Source of the DNA: Campylobacter armoricus
GTDB taxonomy: Bacteria > Campylobacterota > Campylobacteria > Campylobacterales > Campylobacteraceae
DNA: 64,000 bases
Reading direction: 5' to 3'
NCBI RefSeq assembly: GCF_013372105.1
Contig: NZ_CP053825.1
Span: 1,178,001-1,242,000, forward strand
The position numbers and the translations under genes are program-made. A model generated the notes under the pieces. The model saw only the letters and a program-made list of their open reading frames with translations, was not told where the DNA came from and did no database searches. Below, piece by piece: positions 27,401 to 38,441 of this stretch. Position 1 is the first letter of the stretch; the number at the start of each line of letters is the position of its first letter.

Positions 27401-29068
27401 TTAAGATAATTGATCTTTTATAATATCACCTAATGTTACTTTGTCATTATCATTAATTTCATTTAGAGTTTCTCTTTCTTTCATTCTAGTAAGACTTTTA
27501 ACACTCAAGCGAATTCTATTTTTCTTTTCATCAATAAATACAATCAATGCCTCTATATCATCACCTATTTTTAGATTTGAAAAATCTATATTTCCTAAAT
27601 CTTCTTTATGAATTAAAGCATCAACACCATCTTCTAGCTCTACAAAAATTCCAAAATCTTTAATATCTCTAATTTTACCAACAACAATATCATTTACTTG
27701 ATGTTTTTCTGCATAAATTTGCACTGGACTTTTTTGTAATTCTTTTGTACTTAAAGAAATTTTTTGATTTTCTTTGTCTAATTTGATAATTTTTACCTCT
27801 AATGTATCACCGATTTTATACATATCTTTGCATTTATCGTTTCTATTCCATGATGCATCTTCATTATGTAGCAAACCTTCTAAATTAGCAATTTTTACAA
27901 AGGCACCAAAATTTGTTATAGAAGTAATTTTACCTTTTACCACATCGCCTATTTTGTGTGTTTTTAGGAACTCATCAAAAGGCTTAGTTAATAAATTTTT
28001 TAATGAAACTCTTAATCTTCTTTCTTTAGCGTTAATTTCAATTACTTCTACATCAAGTTCTTGTCCTTCGCTAATGTAATCTTTTGGATTTTTTACATTT
28101 TTATCCCAAGAAATTTCACTAATATGTAAAAATCCTTCAATATCATTACCTAAATCAACAAATGCACCATAAGGCTCAATATTTGAAACAGTTACTTTAA
28201 TAGTATCTCCAACCTCTAAACCATCTTTAATTTCATCCCAAGGATCAGGCATAGCAAGTTTAATAGATAAAGAAAGATGTTTTTTATCTTTATCGTATTT
28301 CATAACTTTAACAGGAACTTTATCTCCTTCATTGTATAAAGAACTAGGATTTACAGGTCCTTTATACGAAATTTCACTATAATGAACCAAACCATCAATA
28401 CCACCTACATCTACAAACATTCCATAAGTAGTAATTTTTTTGATAGTTCCTTCTATAATCTCTTCTTGATTTAAAACATTCGAAATAATTTCTTTGCGTT
28501 TTCTTCTCTCTTCATCCACTATTTTTTTTCTAGAAACTACTATACTTTGTGTTTCTTTGTCTATTTTAATAATTTTAACTTTGAAAGTTTTGTTGATGAT
28601 GTTATTTGAATCTTTAAAGCTACTTTGTGATTTTGGTAAGAAAAATTCCACTCCATTATCATCTATAGCTACAAAACCGCCTCTATTCTTTCCAATTATT
28701 TTTACATCAAATATACTTTCATCATCTTTATAATTATCAATAAATTCTTTAACTTTTTGCTTTCTTAAAGCTTTTTTGTGAGAAAGTAAAGATCTGCCAC
28801 TGCGAGAACCTACTATAGCAACTTCTAATGTATCACCTTCTTTAAAGATAAATTCGCCTTTATCATTTTGAATCTCTTCAACTGCTAAAATACCTTCTGA
28901 TTTTTGTCCTACATTCACAAATACTTCATCACCTTTTATAGCGACAATTATACCTTGAGTAGTTGCCTCCTCATCAGACTTAAAAGATTCTTCAAGCATT
29001 TGCTCAAAATCTTCTTCTATAATAATATCCTCTAGTCTGTTTTGAACTTTTTTGTTCACCTCGCTCAT
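27401..29068 (-). CDS. rpsA: 30S ribosomal protein S1
   Basis: The 555-residue protein has six S1/OB repeats, for example EGTIKKITTYGMFVDVGGIDG, VSNIEPYGAFVDLGNDIEG, ITSITNFGAFVKIANLEG and IRDIKDFGIFVELEDGVDA, each followed by H-S/E-I/D-S type strands. It binds mRNA on the 30S subunit. AAGGA precedes the ATG at 29068. As in C. jejuni, it lies downstream of ispH, an arrangement also seen in other bacteria where IspH and S1 are linked. Confidence 0.97.
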   Translation of the reverse strand: MSEVNKKVQNRLEDIIIEEDFEQMLEESFKSDEEATTQGIIVAIKGDEVFVNVGQKSEGILAVEEIQNDKGEFIFKEGDTLEVAIVGSRSGRSLLSHKKALRKQKVKEFIDNYKDDESIFDVKIIGKNRGGFVAIDDNGVEFFLPKSQSSFKDSNNIINKTFKVKIIKIDKETQSIVVSRKKIVDEERRKRKEIISNVLNQEEIIEGTIKKITTYGMFVDVGGIDGLVHYSEISYKGPVNPSSLYNEGDKVPVKVMKYDKDKKHLSLSIKLAMPDPWDEIKDGLEVGDTIKVTVSNIEPYGAFVDLGNDIEGFLHISEISWDKNVKNPKDYISEGQELDVEVIEINAKERRLRVSLKNLLTKPFDEFLKTHKIGDVVKGKITSITNFGAFVKIANLEGLLHNEDASWNRNDKCKDMYKIGDTLEVKIIKLDKENQKISLSTKELQKSPVQIYAEKHQVNDIVVGKIRDIKDFGIFVELEDGVDALIHKEDLGNIDFSNLKIGDDIEALIVFIDEKKNRIRLSVKSLTRMKERETLNEINDNDKVTLGDIIKDQLS

Positions 29069-29123
29069 CGTGGTCCTTTGTTTTAAATTTTAATTCTTGA
29101 TTATAGTATTGTTTTCTTTAAAC

Positions 29124-29960
29124 TTAGTTAATTTTGGTATATTCTTTGATTTTTTCTACAACTAATCTAATTACCCAATCAGGCGTAGAAGCACCTGCGC
29201 TAATGCCACATTTTTTTTTATCATTAAACCATTCTTTTTGAATTTCTTTTTCATTTTCAATCAAATAACTATCTTTGCAATAATTTTTTGCTATTAAAAA
29301 AAGCTGCTTAGTATTGGCTGAGTTTTTACCTCCAACTATTATCATCACATCACTTTTCTTTGCAAGTTCATTGATTGCTTCTTGATTTTTAAAAGTTGCA
29401 TCACATATGGTATTAAAAACACGCACTTCTTTAACCCTAAGCATTAAAAAATTAACAATTTCCATAAATTTTTCTATTTTTTTTGTAGTCTGTGATACAA
29501 CTGCGATTTTAGAAGGCAATTTAATATCGAGCAATTCTTTTTCATCAAGCACAACATAAGCTCTAGTGCTTACATAGCTTCTAACTCCTTTAACTTCAGG
29601 ATGATTTTCATCGCCAAAAATAACGACTTCATAACCCTCATTGCTCATTTGCTCACAAATTTTTTGAGGCTTAGTTACAAAAGGACAAGTTGCATCAAAA
29701 ATTTCTATATTTTTTTGTTTTAGTTTTTCTAAATCTTGTTTAGTAATACCATGAGTCCTAATGATAGCTTTTTTTTCTACACTTAATTCACTAATATTGT
29801 TTAATGTTTTAACATTATAATTTTTCCAAAGCCTTGTAATTTCTTCATTATTGTGAATCAAAGGTCCAATAGTCGCTGCATCTTTAATCTGCTCAGCTTT
29901 TTTAATTGCTCTTTTTACTCCAAAACAAAATCCATAGCTTTTTGCTAGTTCAATCTCCAA
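29124..29960 (-). CDS. ispH: 4-hydroxy-3-methylbut-2-enyl diphosphate reductase
   Basis: This 278-residue 4Fe-4S enzyme carries out the last step of the MEP pathway, making IPP and DMAPP from the IspG product. Cluster cysteines are in YGFCFGVKRAI, FDATCPFVTKP and TICDATFKNQE, and GISAGASTPDWVI forms the C-terminal site. TTG 29960 is the start (AGGAG five bases upstream), giving MEIELAKSYGFCFGV as in the family. It overlaps aroA by 11 bases. A run of nine T bases in the coding strand complement reflects Lys codons and is probably not a switch. Confidence 0.97.
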   Translation of the reverse strand: MEIELAKSYGFCFGVKRAIKKAEQIKDAATIGPLIHNNEEITRLWKNYNVKTLNNISELSVEKKAIIRTHGITKQDLEKLKQKNIEIFDATCPFVTKPQKICEQMSNEGYEVVIFGDENHPEVKGVRSYVSTRAYVVLDEKELLDIKLPSKIAVVSQTTKKIEKFMEIVNFLMLRVKEVRVFNTICDATFKNQEAINELAKKSDVMIIVGGKNSANTKQLFLIAKNYCKDSYLIENEKEIQKEWFNDKKKCGISAGASTPDWVIRLVVEKIKEYTKIN

Positions 29961-31236
29961 TTTTAGCTCCTATTTGCCTTAAAATATTAATAAAATTTGG
30001 AAAAGAAGTTTTTATACATTCACTATCATCTATTTCCATTCCATATTTTAAACCTAAAATCAAAAAACTCATTGCAATTCTATGATCTCCAAAACTTTCT
30101 ATTTTTGTACTTTTAATTTCACCGCCTTCTACTTCAAAACCATCTTCAAATTCTTTTACTTTTATGCCACATTTTTGCAAATTTAAAACTACAGCTTTAA
30201 TTCTGTCACTTTCTTTTACACGCAATTCTTTAGCATTTCTTACGATACTTTTTCCTTTTGCACAAGCAAAAGCTATAGCTAAAGCTGGAATTTCATCAAT
30301 AAGCCAAGCAATATTTTCATTTATCTCAACAGCTTTTAAATCTGCACTTTCAACACAAATTTCTCCAATACTTTCAAAATCTTCATTAGTAATACTATAA
30401 GTAATTTTAGCACCCATTTTTTCTAATATTTTAAAAGCTTCAATACGAGTTTTATTTAATAATACATTTTTCAAAACCACTTTTGAATTTGGTAAAATAC
30501 AACTAGCCAAAGCAAAATAAAATGCTGATGAAGGATCATTTGGCACACAAACTTCAAATGCTTTTAATTTTTCTTTTAAAGGTTTTATTTTTATAGAAGT
30601 TTTTTCACTATTTAAATACTCAATACAAGCTCCCATTTTATTGAGTATAATTTCACTATGATCTCTTGATAATTCAACTTCATTAAAATAACTTTCCTTT
30701 TTTGCATTCAATGCAGCTAAAATTAAAGCCGTTTTAACCTGAGCTGAAGCAATATTACTAAAAAAATCAAAACCATCAAGTTTTGCTCCTTGTATGCAAA
30801 TAGGTGCCAAATTTGCATTAGCTCTTCCATAAATCTTAGCACCTATTTTCACCAAAGGCTCACTTACTCTTTTCATTGGTCTAGCATTTAGATATTGATC
30901 TCCACTTAATACAAAAAATTCATCTTCAATAGCACTTAAAAAACCTATCAACAATCTCATAGCTGTACCTGAATTTCCACAATCTAAAATACAATTTGGA
31001 GATTTAATACTAAGTGGAGATTTAATATAAATTATCCCATTATCATCATAAACTTCAGCACCTAAAGCTTTTATAATTTCTAAAGTATGTAAGGTATCTT
31101 GAGCTTTTAAGTAGTTTTTTATCTTGCAAGTTCCTTGAGTTAGCAAGGAAAAAATGGCAAAACGATGAGATATAGATTTATCAGAAGTTATATCTTCAAG
31201 CTTTGCTTTAAAACATTTAATAGGTTTGATTTTCAT
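29950..31236 (-). CDS. aroA: 3-phosphoshikimate 1-carboxyvinyltransferase (EPSP synthase)
   Basis: The 428-residue shikimate pathway enzyme joins PEP and shikimate-3-phosphate. It has the substrate motifs SDKSISHRFAIFS (near 18-30), LDCGNSGTAMRLLIG and AKELRVKESDRI, and the inverse alpha/beta repeat length is normal. The ATG overlaps the pheT stop (ATGA). It is the third gene of the pheS-pheT-aroA-ispH-rpsA run. Confidence 0.97.
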   Translation of the reverse strand: MKIKPIKCFKAKLEDITSDKSISHRFAIFSLLTQGTCKIKNYLKAQDTLHTLEIIKALGAEVYDDNGIIYIKSPLSIKSPNCILDCGNSGTAMRLLIGFLSAIEDEFFVLSGDQYLNARPMKRVSEPLVKIGAKIYGRANANLAPICIQGAKLDGFDFFSNIASAQVKTALILAALNAKKESYFNEVELSRDHSEIILNKMGACIEYLNSEKTSIKIKPLKEKLKAFEVCVPNDPSSAFYFALASCILPNSKVVLKNVLLNKTRIEAFKILEKMGAKITYSITNEDFESIGEICVESADLKAVEINENIAWLIDEIPALAIAFACAKGKSIVRNAKELRVKESDRIKAVVLNLQKCGIKVKEFEDGFEVEGGEIKSTKIESFGDHRIAMSFLILGLKYGMEIDDSECIKTSFPNFINILRQIGAKIGD

Positions 31237-33563
31237 CGGAGCTTTAGACCATATTCATTATTTAAAGCAACAATGATTTTATCAATGTATTTAAGAACTA
31301 TATCATCTTCTAAAGTTTTTTCAAAATCTCTAAATACTAGATTAATAGTCAAACTATAAAAATCACCTAGTTTTTCATCTGTATATAAATCTACAACTCT
31401 AAAGCTTTCTAGTATTTCAATGTTTAATTGTGCAATAGTATGTTTGATTTTTTCATATTCAAAACCTTTTGGTATAACTATACTTAAATCTCTACTCATA
31501 GATGGAAATTTAGAATAAACCTTAGCTGTTTTAAATTCTTGTTTCAAACCATCTAAATCAAGCTCACAAATAAAAGTTTTTAATAAATCCTTTTCATTCT
31601 CAATACTTAAATGCACTCTACCTATAAAACCTATACGCTTGCCATTTTTATAAACATTTGCTTGCTCATATGGACTTAAAAATTTGTGTTCTGATTTTTG
31701 CAAACTAAACTCACCTATAATACTTTTTAATTCAGCTAAAAAGGTATAAAAATCCACCAATACAGGCTTAGCTTTATTTGCTATTTTAGCTTCTTCTTTA
31801 TAACCACTAAAAATCATTGCAAACTTAGTATGTTCATTTGAAAACTCATCAAAGACACTACCACACTCAAAAAGTTTGATTTTCTTTTTTGAATTTCTTA
31901 GATTAAAACTTACTGCATTTAAAAGATGATTTATCAAAGTACTTCTTAAAGTATTTAATTCTTTTGTAATTGGATTTATAAGTTTATTTTTAATACATTT
32001 AAAACCTAATCGAGTTAATTCTTCTTCATTATCCAAAACATAATGAATACTTTCAAAATATCCATTATGACTTGCTCTTAATCTTAAATTTTTAAGATCT
32101 TGATAATCAAAATATACCTTATTTAAACGATTTTTTTCTCTAAATTCTAATGCTTTTGATGGAATATTATCAATACCTATAATTCTTACTATTTCTTCAC
32201 TAATATCGGCAATATTAGTTATATCGCTGCGATGAAGTGGAATTTTTATATTAAATTGCTCATCATTAATTATGCTTATTTCAAAGCCTAATTTTCTAAG
32301 AATTTTTACTAAAATATTTTTATCTATAGGCATACCTATAATCTTATCTATTTCTGAACCAAAAATTCCTATTACCTTAGCTTCGCTTTCTTTAAAAACT
32401 TGTTGGCTTCCTGAAAAAATACTAATAGCATTAATCTTCAAGCATTCATTAAATAAATATTCCATTCCCAAAGCAAGTTTAGGCTCACTACCTCTTAAAG
32501 TGCGATAAATGGTATCATTTTTTTTCTTATGAAAAGCTACAGCATTGGCTATAGTTTGAGGATAAGTATAGCTTGCTTCTATGATAATAATCTTGCTTTC
32601 ATCATTGATTTTAATTTTATCCTCTTGCTCTATGCCTGCTAAAGCAATCAATTCATCTTTATAATAAATTCCATACTCACCATGTTCTTGTGTTTTAATC
32701 TCTAAAACAATCTTTTCATCAATTTGACATTCTTTACAAAGTTTATGAAAATCATAAGCACAAAAAATCACCCCGCTTGCATGAGTTGCATAAGTTAAAA
32801 GATTTTCTATATTGTTGTTTTTATATGCTTCAATTAATGCAAGACGAATTTGCATGGTGATATTTAACTTAAATTCTTCCTTGATTTCTAATGCTTTATA
32901 AGCAAAAAATCCTTCCACATCACTTTGATTTTTTATACTTAATATTCTTCCTATGCCCACGCTATTTTCATTTTCTTTTAAAGGAGTTAATTCTTTTAAA
33001 TTTAAATCAAGAGCCGCACTTAAATCTCTAGCAACTCCATATAAACTCAAACAATCTCCGCGATTTGGAGTAAGCTCTATCTCAATTAACTCATCATTAA
33101 AAAGCTCATAGGTATTTAAAGCTTTTCCTAAAACTAACTCTCCCATGCTTTCATCTAAAACCATAATGCCTTCATTGCTTTTTCCAAAACCAATCTCACT
33201 AGAAGAACAAATCATACCCATAGACTCAACCCCTCTAAGCTTAGCAGGTTTTATCTCAAGTCCGCTAGGAAGCACTGCACCCACTAAAGATACAGCCACA
33301 AATTGATCTTTGGCTACATTTTTAGCTCCACAAACAATTTGTAAAATTTCACTTCCAACATCTACTTTACAAATATTTAATTTATCCGAATTTTCATGTT
33401 TAATTTTTTCTAAAACCTTGCCAATTACAACTTTTTGGGGAGCTTTAACACTTTTAAAATTATCAACCTCCAATCCTATGGAATTTAAAGTATTTACTAT
33501 AGTTTGTGTTGATATTTCATTTAAATCAATCCATTCATTTAACCAATTTCTACTAATAATCAT
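31233..33563 (-). CDS. pheT: Phenylalanyl-tRNA synthetase beta subunit
   Basis: The 776-residue subunit includes the N-terminal tRNA-binding OB domain ([26 protein letters not shown]), B3/B4 editing domain ([20 protein letters not shown] nearby), B5, the catalytic-like core and the C-terminal ferredoxin-fold anticodon-binding domain ([16 protein letters not shown]). It forms an alpha2beta2 enzyme with PheS. It overlaps pheS by four bases upstream and aroA downstream. Confidence 0.97.
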   Translation of the reverse strand: MIISRNWLNEWIDLNEISTQTIVNTLNSIGLEVDNFKSVKAPQKVVIGKVLEKIKHENSDKLNICKVDVGSEILQIVCGAKNVAKDQFVAVSLVGAVLPSGLEIKPAKLRGVESMGMICSSSEIGFGKSNEGIMVLDESMGELVLGKALNTYELFNDELIEIELTPNRGDCLSLYGVARDLSAALDLNLKELTPLKENENSVGIGRILSIKNQSDVEGFFAYKALEIKEEFKLNITMQIRLALIEAYKNNNIENLLTYATHASGVIFCAYDFHKLCKECQIDEKIVLEIKTQEHGEYGIYYKDELIALAGIEQEDKIKINDESKIIIIEASYTYPQTIANAVAFHKKKNDTIYRTLRGSEPKLALGMEYLFNECLKINAISIFSGSQQVFKESEAKVIGIFGSEIDKIIGMPIDKNILVKILRKLGFEISIINDEQFNIKIPLHRSDITNIADISEEIVRIIGIDNIPSKALEFREKNRLNKVYFDYQDLKNLRLRASHNGYFESIHYVLDNEEELTRLGFKCIKNKLINPITKELNTLRSTLINHLLNAVSFNLRNSKKKIKLFECGSVFDEFSNEHTKFAMIFSGYKEEAKIANKAKPVLVDFYTFLAELKSIIGEFSLQKSEHKFLSPYEQANVYKNGKRIGFIGRVHLSIENEKDLLKTFICELDLDGLKQEFKTAKVYSKFPSMSRDLSIVIPKGFEYEKIKHTIAQLNIEILESFRVVDLYTDEKLGDFYSLTINLVFRDFEKTLEDDIVLKYIDKIIVALNNEYGLKLR

Positions 33564-34564
33564 CTAAATTGCTCCAATAATCTTAAATCACCTTCAAACA
33601 TAGAACGCAAATCAGGAATTTTATGCAAAAGCATAGCAAAACGCTCCACTCCCAAACCAAAAGCATAACCACTTACATTTTTATAACCCACAAATTTATA
33701 AACATTAGGATCAACAACACCACACCCTAAAACTTCAAGCCATCCTGTTTGCTTGCAAACCCTACACCCACAACCTTTGCAAAACACACAAGAAATATCT
33801 ACTTCAGCCGATGGCTCTGTAAAAGGAAAAAAACTTGGTCTAAAACGCACTTTTACATCGCCAAACATATGTTTTAAAAAATGTTCTAGCATATCTTTTA
33901 AATTTGCAAAATTTACCTTATCGCCCTCTTCTACCACAAGTCCTTCTACTTGATGAAACATAGGCGTATGGGTAATATCAAAATCTCTTCTAAAAACCGC
34001 ACCTGGTGCTATCATTCTAATGGGTGGTTTTTGAGAAAGCATAGTTCTAATTTGCACTGGAGAAGTTTGCGATCTAAGCAAAGTTTTATCTTCAAAATAA
34101 AAAGTATCCTGCATATCTCTTGCGGGATGATTTTGAGGTAAATTTAATGCTTCAAAATTATGAAAATCATCCTCAATCAAAGGTCCTTTTTCTACGCTGA
34201 AATTTAAAGCAGTAAAATACTCTATGATTTTATCCATAGTTTGCATAATTGGGTGTAAAGCACCTGAGTTGGAAGTTTCATCAAAAAAACTAAAATCTTG
34301 CACATCTTGTTTCATTTTTTCACTTAAAGTTTTTTCTTCTAGCTCTTTTAATTTAACTTGATAAGCTTTATTAAATTCATCTCGCAATTTGTTTAAACCA
34401 TTGGCAAATTCTTTTTTTTCTTCACCTTGCAAATCTTTTAACTTCGCAAATTCCAAAGTTAAAATACCTTTTTTCCCTAAAACATTTACTTTTATATTTT
34501 CAAGTTCTGCTAAAGTATTTGCAGAAGCAATTTTTTTTAACATATCTTGCAATTTTAGCTCCAA
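33560..34564 (-). CDS. pheS: Phenylalanyl-tRNA synthetase alpha subunit
   Basis: The 334-residue class II aminoacyl-tRNA synthetase catalytic subunit has an N-terminal coiled coil (to about 90), motif 2 region [21 protein letters not shown], and motif 3 [31 protein letters not shown] insert holds several cysteines, which probably bind zinc and are common in epsilon-proteobacteria. It is the first gene of the long minus-strand operon and is divergent from the HIT gene with 72 bases between them. Confidence 0.97.
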   Translation of the reverse strand: MELKLQDMLKKIASANTLAELENIKVNVLGKKGILTLEFAKLKDLQGEEKKEFANGLNKLRDEFNKAYQVKLKELEEKTLSEKMKQDVQDFSFFDETSNSGALHPIMQTMDKIIEYFTALNFSVEKGPLIEDDFHNFEALNLPQNHPARDMQDTFYFEDKTLLRSQTSPVQIRTMLSQKPPIRMIAPGAVFRRDFDITHTPMFHQVEGLVVEEGDKVNFANLKDMLEHFLKHMFGDVKVRFRPSFFPFTEPSAEVDISCVFCKGCGCRVCKQTGWLEVLGCGVVDPNVYKFVGYKNVSGYAFGLGVERFAMLLHKIPDLRSMFEGDLRLLEQFR

Positions 34565-34636
34565 CTAAATTTTTTTTAAACATTCTAATGTAAAATTATT
34601 TAAAATTAGCAAAAATAACAAAAAAAGGACTATCAA

Positions 34637-35002
34637 ATGAGAGAAAAAACCATATTTGAACTAATTGTAGAAGGAAAAATTCCCGCCAATAAAGTTTTAG
34701 AAAGTGAAAAATTTTTAGCTTTTCATGATATCAACCCTAAAGCACCTATTCATATTTTAATCATTCCAAAAGAACATTTTGAAAATTTCCAAGAATTAAA
34801 ACCTGAATTAATGAAAGAAATGACACAATTCATACAAGAACTAGCCACTCTTTTGGGACTTGATAAAAGCGGGTATAGATTAATCACTAATTGTGGAAAA
34901 AATAGCGGACAAGAAGTTTTTCACTTGCATTTTCATATGCTAGGCGGATTTGAGCTTCCAAAAAATAAAGAAACTCAAATCAATCCTGAATCACTATTCT
35001 AA
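34637..35002 (+). CDS. HIT-family nucleotide-binding protein (HinT-like)
   Basis: The 121-residue protein has the histidine triad HLHFHMLGG near the C-terminus, plus FHDINPKAPIHILIIPKEH and NCGKNSGQEVFHLH, typical of the HinT branch that hydrolyses AMP-lysine-type phosphoramidates. AAAAAGGA precedes the ATG. It is monocistronic and ends in a strong hairpin shared with pckA. The same position next to pheS is seen in C. jejuni. Confidence 0.95.
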   Translation: MREKTIFELIVEGKIPANKVLESEKFLAFHDINPKAPIHILIIPKEHFENFQELKPELMKEMTQFIQELATLLGLDKSGYRLITNCGKNSGQEVFHLHFHMLGGFELPKNKETQINPESLF

Positions 35003-35023
35003 AAAGAGCTTAACTCTTTTTAG
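34999..35023. terminator. Bidirectional terminator between the HIT gene and pckA
   Basis: CTAAAAAGAG and CTCTTTTTAG form a perfect 10-bp stem around CTTAA. Both stop codons lie inside the stems, and A/T runs within the stem give U-runs on either strand. Confidence 0.85.
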
Positions 35024-36594
35024 ATAGCAGGACCAGCTAATTTAAATTCTGCCCCTTCTTTCACATCTTCATAGCGTTTGAAATTTTCTATAAACATTTT
35101 TGCAAGTTTTAATTTGGTTTCCTCGTAAGCTTTTTTATCTTCCCAAGTATTGATAGGGTTTAATAATTTACTCTCTACACCAGCTAATTCTTTCGGTACT
35201 GCAAGATTAAATAAATCATAATTTTCAAATTCGCAATTTTTTATACTACCATCTAAAATAGCATTAATACAAGCTCTAGTTGCTTTTATACTCATTCTCT
35301 TACCAATACCATAAGCTCCACCGCTCCAACCGGTATTTACCAAATAAACATTTACATTATATTTGCTAATTTTTTCACCTAAAAGCTTTGCATAAACGGT
35401 TGGATGTAATGGTAAAAATACCTCACCAAAACACGCTGAAAAAGTTGCCACAGGTTCAGTAATACCTCTTTCAGTTCCTGCAACTTTAGCCGTATATCCA
35501 CTTAAAAAATAATACATTGCTTGTTCTTTGCTAAGCTTACTTACAGGAGGTAAAACACCAAAAGCATCAGCTGAAAGGAAAATAATATTGCTAGGATGAG
35601 CTGCACTAAGACTTGGTTCATGATTTAAAATATGTTCTATTGGGTAAGATACTCTAGTATTTTCAGTTTTTGAAGCATCATTAAAATCTACACTTAAATC
35701 ATCTCTTAAAACCACATTTTCCAAAAGTGCATTTTGCTTTATAGCCCCATAAATTTCTGGCTCGCTTTGAGGATCAAGATTGATACATTTTGCATAACAA
35801 CCTCCTTCGAAATTAAACACACCCTCATCATCCCAACCATGCTCATCATCACCTATTAATTTCCTTTTTGGATCGGTTGAAAGAGTAGTTTTACCTGTGC
35901 CACTAAGTCCAAAGAAAAGTGCAACATCACCTTTTTCTCCAACATTGGCACTACAATGCATAGAAAGTTTATTCTCTAATGGAAGCCAATAATTCATCAT
36001 TGAAAAAATTCCTTTTTTCATCTCTCCGCCATACCAAGTTCCACCAATAACTGCTATATTTTTTTCTATATTAAAAATTACAAAAACTTCTGAATTTAAG
36101 CCATCTTTTTTATAATCTTCATTTACACATTTGCAAGCATTATATACTACAAAATCAGGAATAAAATCCCTAAGTTCTTCTTCTTTTGGACGAATAAACA
36201 TATTTTTTACAAAATGTGCTTGCCATGCAACTTGTGTTACAAAACGCACAGCTTTACGGCTTTTTAACGAAGCGCCACAATATGCATCTTGAATATAAAT
36301 ATCACTATTGCTAAGTTGTTTTTTGGCTTTTTCTAAGAGTTTTTCAAACAACGCTTCACTGATTGGTTGGTTTATTTTACCCCATGCAATATATTTTTGT
36401 GAAGGATCTTGTTTTACGAAATATTTATCCTTGGGACTTCTTCCTGTAAAAATTCCGGTATCTACACTAAAGGTGCCATTTTTAGTACATACACCTTCAT
36501 TGTTATTTTTTTCATGTTTTAAAAGTTCATCATAACTAAGATTATGAAAAACTTGTCCAATATTTTCTAAACCTAAATTTTCTAAACCTTTCAT
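35020..36594 (-). CDS. pckA: Phosphoenolpyruvate carboxykinase (ATP)
   Basis: The 524-residue enzyme converts oxaloacetate and ATP to PEP, the entry to gluconeogenesis in Campylobacter, which largely cannot use glucose. It has [12 protein letters not shown], the P-loop [37 protein letters not shown], and [14 protein letters not shown] with the adenine-binding region after it. AAGGAGG precedes the ATG. It follows pycB by ten bases, forming an anaplerotic/gluconeogenic pair. Confidence 0.97.
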   Translation of the reverse strand: MKGLENLGLENIGQVFHNLSYDELLKHEKNNNEGVCTKNGTFSVDTGIFTGRSPKDKYFVKQDPSQKYIAWGKINQPISEALFEKLLEKAKKQLSNSDIYIQDAYCGASLKSRKAVRFVTQVAWQAHFVKNMFIRPKEEELRDFIPDFVVYNACKCVNEDYKKDGLNSEVFVIFNIEKNIAVIGGTWYGGEMKKGIFSMMNYWLPLENKLSMHCSANVGEKGDVALFFGLSGTGKTTLSTDPKRKLIGDDEHGWDDEGVFNFEGGCYAKCINLDPQSEPEIYGAIKQNALLENVVLRDDLSVDFNDASKTENTRVSYPIEHILNHEPSLSAAHPSNIIFLSADAFGVLPPVSKLSKEQAMYYFLSGYTAKVAGTERGITEPVATFSACFGEVFLPLHPTVYAKLLGEKISKYNVNVYLVNTGWSGGAYGIGKRMSIKATRACINAILDGSIKNCEFENYDLFNLAVPKELAGVESKLLNPINTWEDKKAYEETKLKLAKMFIENFKRYEDVKEGAEFKLAGPAI

Positions 36595-36604
36595 CTTTAC
36601 CTCC

Positions 36605-38383
36605 TTATTTATAAATCATTAAAGCTTGACCTTCGCTTACACTTTCACCAGCGCCAACTAAAAGTTCTGCAATTTCTCCATCTTTACTTGCACTAACTTC
36701 AATTTCCATTTTCATAGCTTCAAGCACAGCCACTACCTGACCTGCTTTTACACTATCATTTTCTTTGACTAAAATTTTAAATACATTTGCATTCATACTT
36801 GCAACGATAGCATTATCACTTATTTGAGTTTTTGTTTCTTTTGTATTATCTGTGCTTACTTTTACAGCACTTTTTACATTAACATCTCTATCAAAACCCG
36901 CACTTACTTCTACATGGTATTTATTACCATTAACCGAAACGGTAAATTGATTTTCATTAATAAGACTTGGTTTTAATTTGCTATTTTTTCTAACATTAAC
37001 CTTAGCTTCACCTTTTAAAAAAGCTATACCTTTTTCTTTACAAGCTGCAACGATAAAAATATTTTCTTCGCTTATTTCTAAATTCTCTTTTTCTAATAAA
37101 TTTTTAATATAAGCTATACTTTTACTCTCATCAGCATCAGCAATATCTGTTGCTAATTTTGTAGTTGGTTCTAATTTTAATTGCTCGCTTGCAAGTTTGA
37201 TTACCTCAAGATCTGGAGAAACAGGAGTTTTTCCAAAATATCCCAAAACCATTTTTCCATATCCATCTGCGATTTTTTTCCAAGGTCCAAACATTACATT
37301 ATTAAAAGCTTGTTGGAAATAAAACTGCGACACAGGAGTAACTGAAGTACCATAACCACCTTTTTCTACTACTTCTTGCATGGCTTTTATAACTTGTGGG
37401 AATTTATCTAAAATATTATTATCTCTCATCATTTGTGTATTAGCAGTTAATGCTCCACCTGGCATAGGCGAAAAAGGAATTAAAGGATTTACAGCTGTAG
37501 CTTCTGGCGGTAAAAAATAATCTTTCAAACAATCTTTTAACACTTCTTCATATTTTAAAATTTTCTCTTCATCCAAACCAAGATCAAAGTTACTTCCCTT
37601 TAAAGCATGAAGCATAGTTAAAATATCAGGTTGAGAAGTGCCACCACTAACAGGAGCTGCTGCCAAATCTATACCATCAACACCTGCTTCTAAAGCTGCT
37701 AAATAACACGCTATACTAACACCGGCTGTTTCATGAGTATGTAATCTTATATGAGTATTTTCTGGCAATTTTTTTCTAGCCATTTTAATAACTTCATAAA
37801 TTTTATTTGGATTTGAGGTTCCGCTTGCATCTTTAAAACAAATACTATCAAAAGGAATTTGAGCTTGTAAAATTTCTTTTAAAATTCTTTCATAAAATGG
37901 CACATCATGCGCACCTTTACATTTTGGAGGTAAGTCCATCAAAGTAATAGTAATTTCATGTTTTAAACCATGCTTAACTATACACTCTCCACTAAATTTT
38001 AAATTATTTACATCATTAAGTGCATCAAAATTTCTTATCGTAGTTGTTCCGTGTTTTGCAAACATTTTTGCATGCAAATTAATAATCTCTTTACTACCTG
38101 TATCAAGTGCTACAGTATTAACCCCTCTTGCAAGAGTTTGCAAATTTGCATCTTTTCCAATAATAGCTCTAAATTTATCCATCATTTCAAAAGCATTTTC
38201 ATTTAAATAAAAAAATAAACTTTGAAACCTAGCTCCACCACCGAATTCAAAATGTCTAATATCTGCTTCTTTGGCTGCTTCTAAAGCAGGAAAAAAATCA
38301 TTCATTAAAACTCTAGCACCATAAACAGATTGAAAACCATCTCTAAATGTGGTATCCATCACATCAATTAACTTTTTAGCCAT
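36605..38383 (-). CDS. pycB: Pyruvate carboxylase subunit B (carboxyltransferase plus biotin domain)
   Basis: The 592-residue protein has the HMGL-like carboxyltransferase domain ([16 protein letters not shown] near the start, [24 protein letters not shown]), then a helical region, then the C-terminal biotinyl domain with [15 protein letters not shown] (biotin lysine about Lys558). In Campylobacter it pairs with PycA encoded elsewhere to carboxylate pyruvate. A sodium-pump oxaloacetate decarboxylase alpha subunit is an alternative by homology, but no beta or gamma subunit is present here and the neighbour pckA favours pyruvate carboxylase. Confidence 0.94.
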   Translation of the reverse strand: MAKKLIDVMDTTFRDGFQSVYGARVLMNDFFPALEAAKEADIRHFEFGGGARFQSLFFYLNENAFEMMDKFRAIIGKDANLQTLARGVNTVALDTGSKEIINLHAKMFAKHGTTTIRNFDALNDVNNLKFSGECIVKHGLKHEITITLMDLPPKCKGAHDVPFYERILKEILQAQIPFDSICFKDASGTSNPNKIYEVIKMARKKLPENTHIRLHTHETAGVSIACYLAALEAGVDGIDLAAAPVSGGTSQPDILTMLHALKGSNFDLGLDEEKILKYEEVLKDCLKDYFLPPEATAVNPLIPFSPMPGGALTANTQMMRDNNILDKFPQVIKAMQEVVEKGGYGTSVTPVSQFYFQQAFNNVMFGPWKKIADGYGKMVLGYFGKTPVSPDLEVIKLASEQLKLEPTTKLATDIADADESKSIAYIKNLLEKENLEISEENIFIVAACKEKGIAFLKGEAKVNVRKNSKLKPSLINENQFTVSVNGNKYHVEVSAGFDRDVNVKSAVKVSTDNTKETKTQISDNAIVASMNANVFKILVKENDSVKAGQVVAVLEAMKMEIEVSASKDGEIAELLVGAGESVSEGQALMIYK

Positions 38384-38441
38384 AATTTTTCCTTATTTTT
38401 ACATCTTTGCAATTATAACTCTACTTTCTTAAAAAATAAAT

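Noticed and set aside
29210-29219. Long T-run in the ispH region as a possible phase switch
   Set aside because: It encodes consecutive Lys codons in an essential gene. A/T runs of this size are common in this genome and are not the typical switch type in Campylobacter, which uses G/C tracts.
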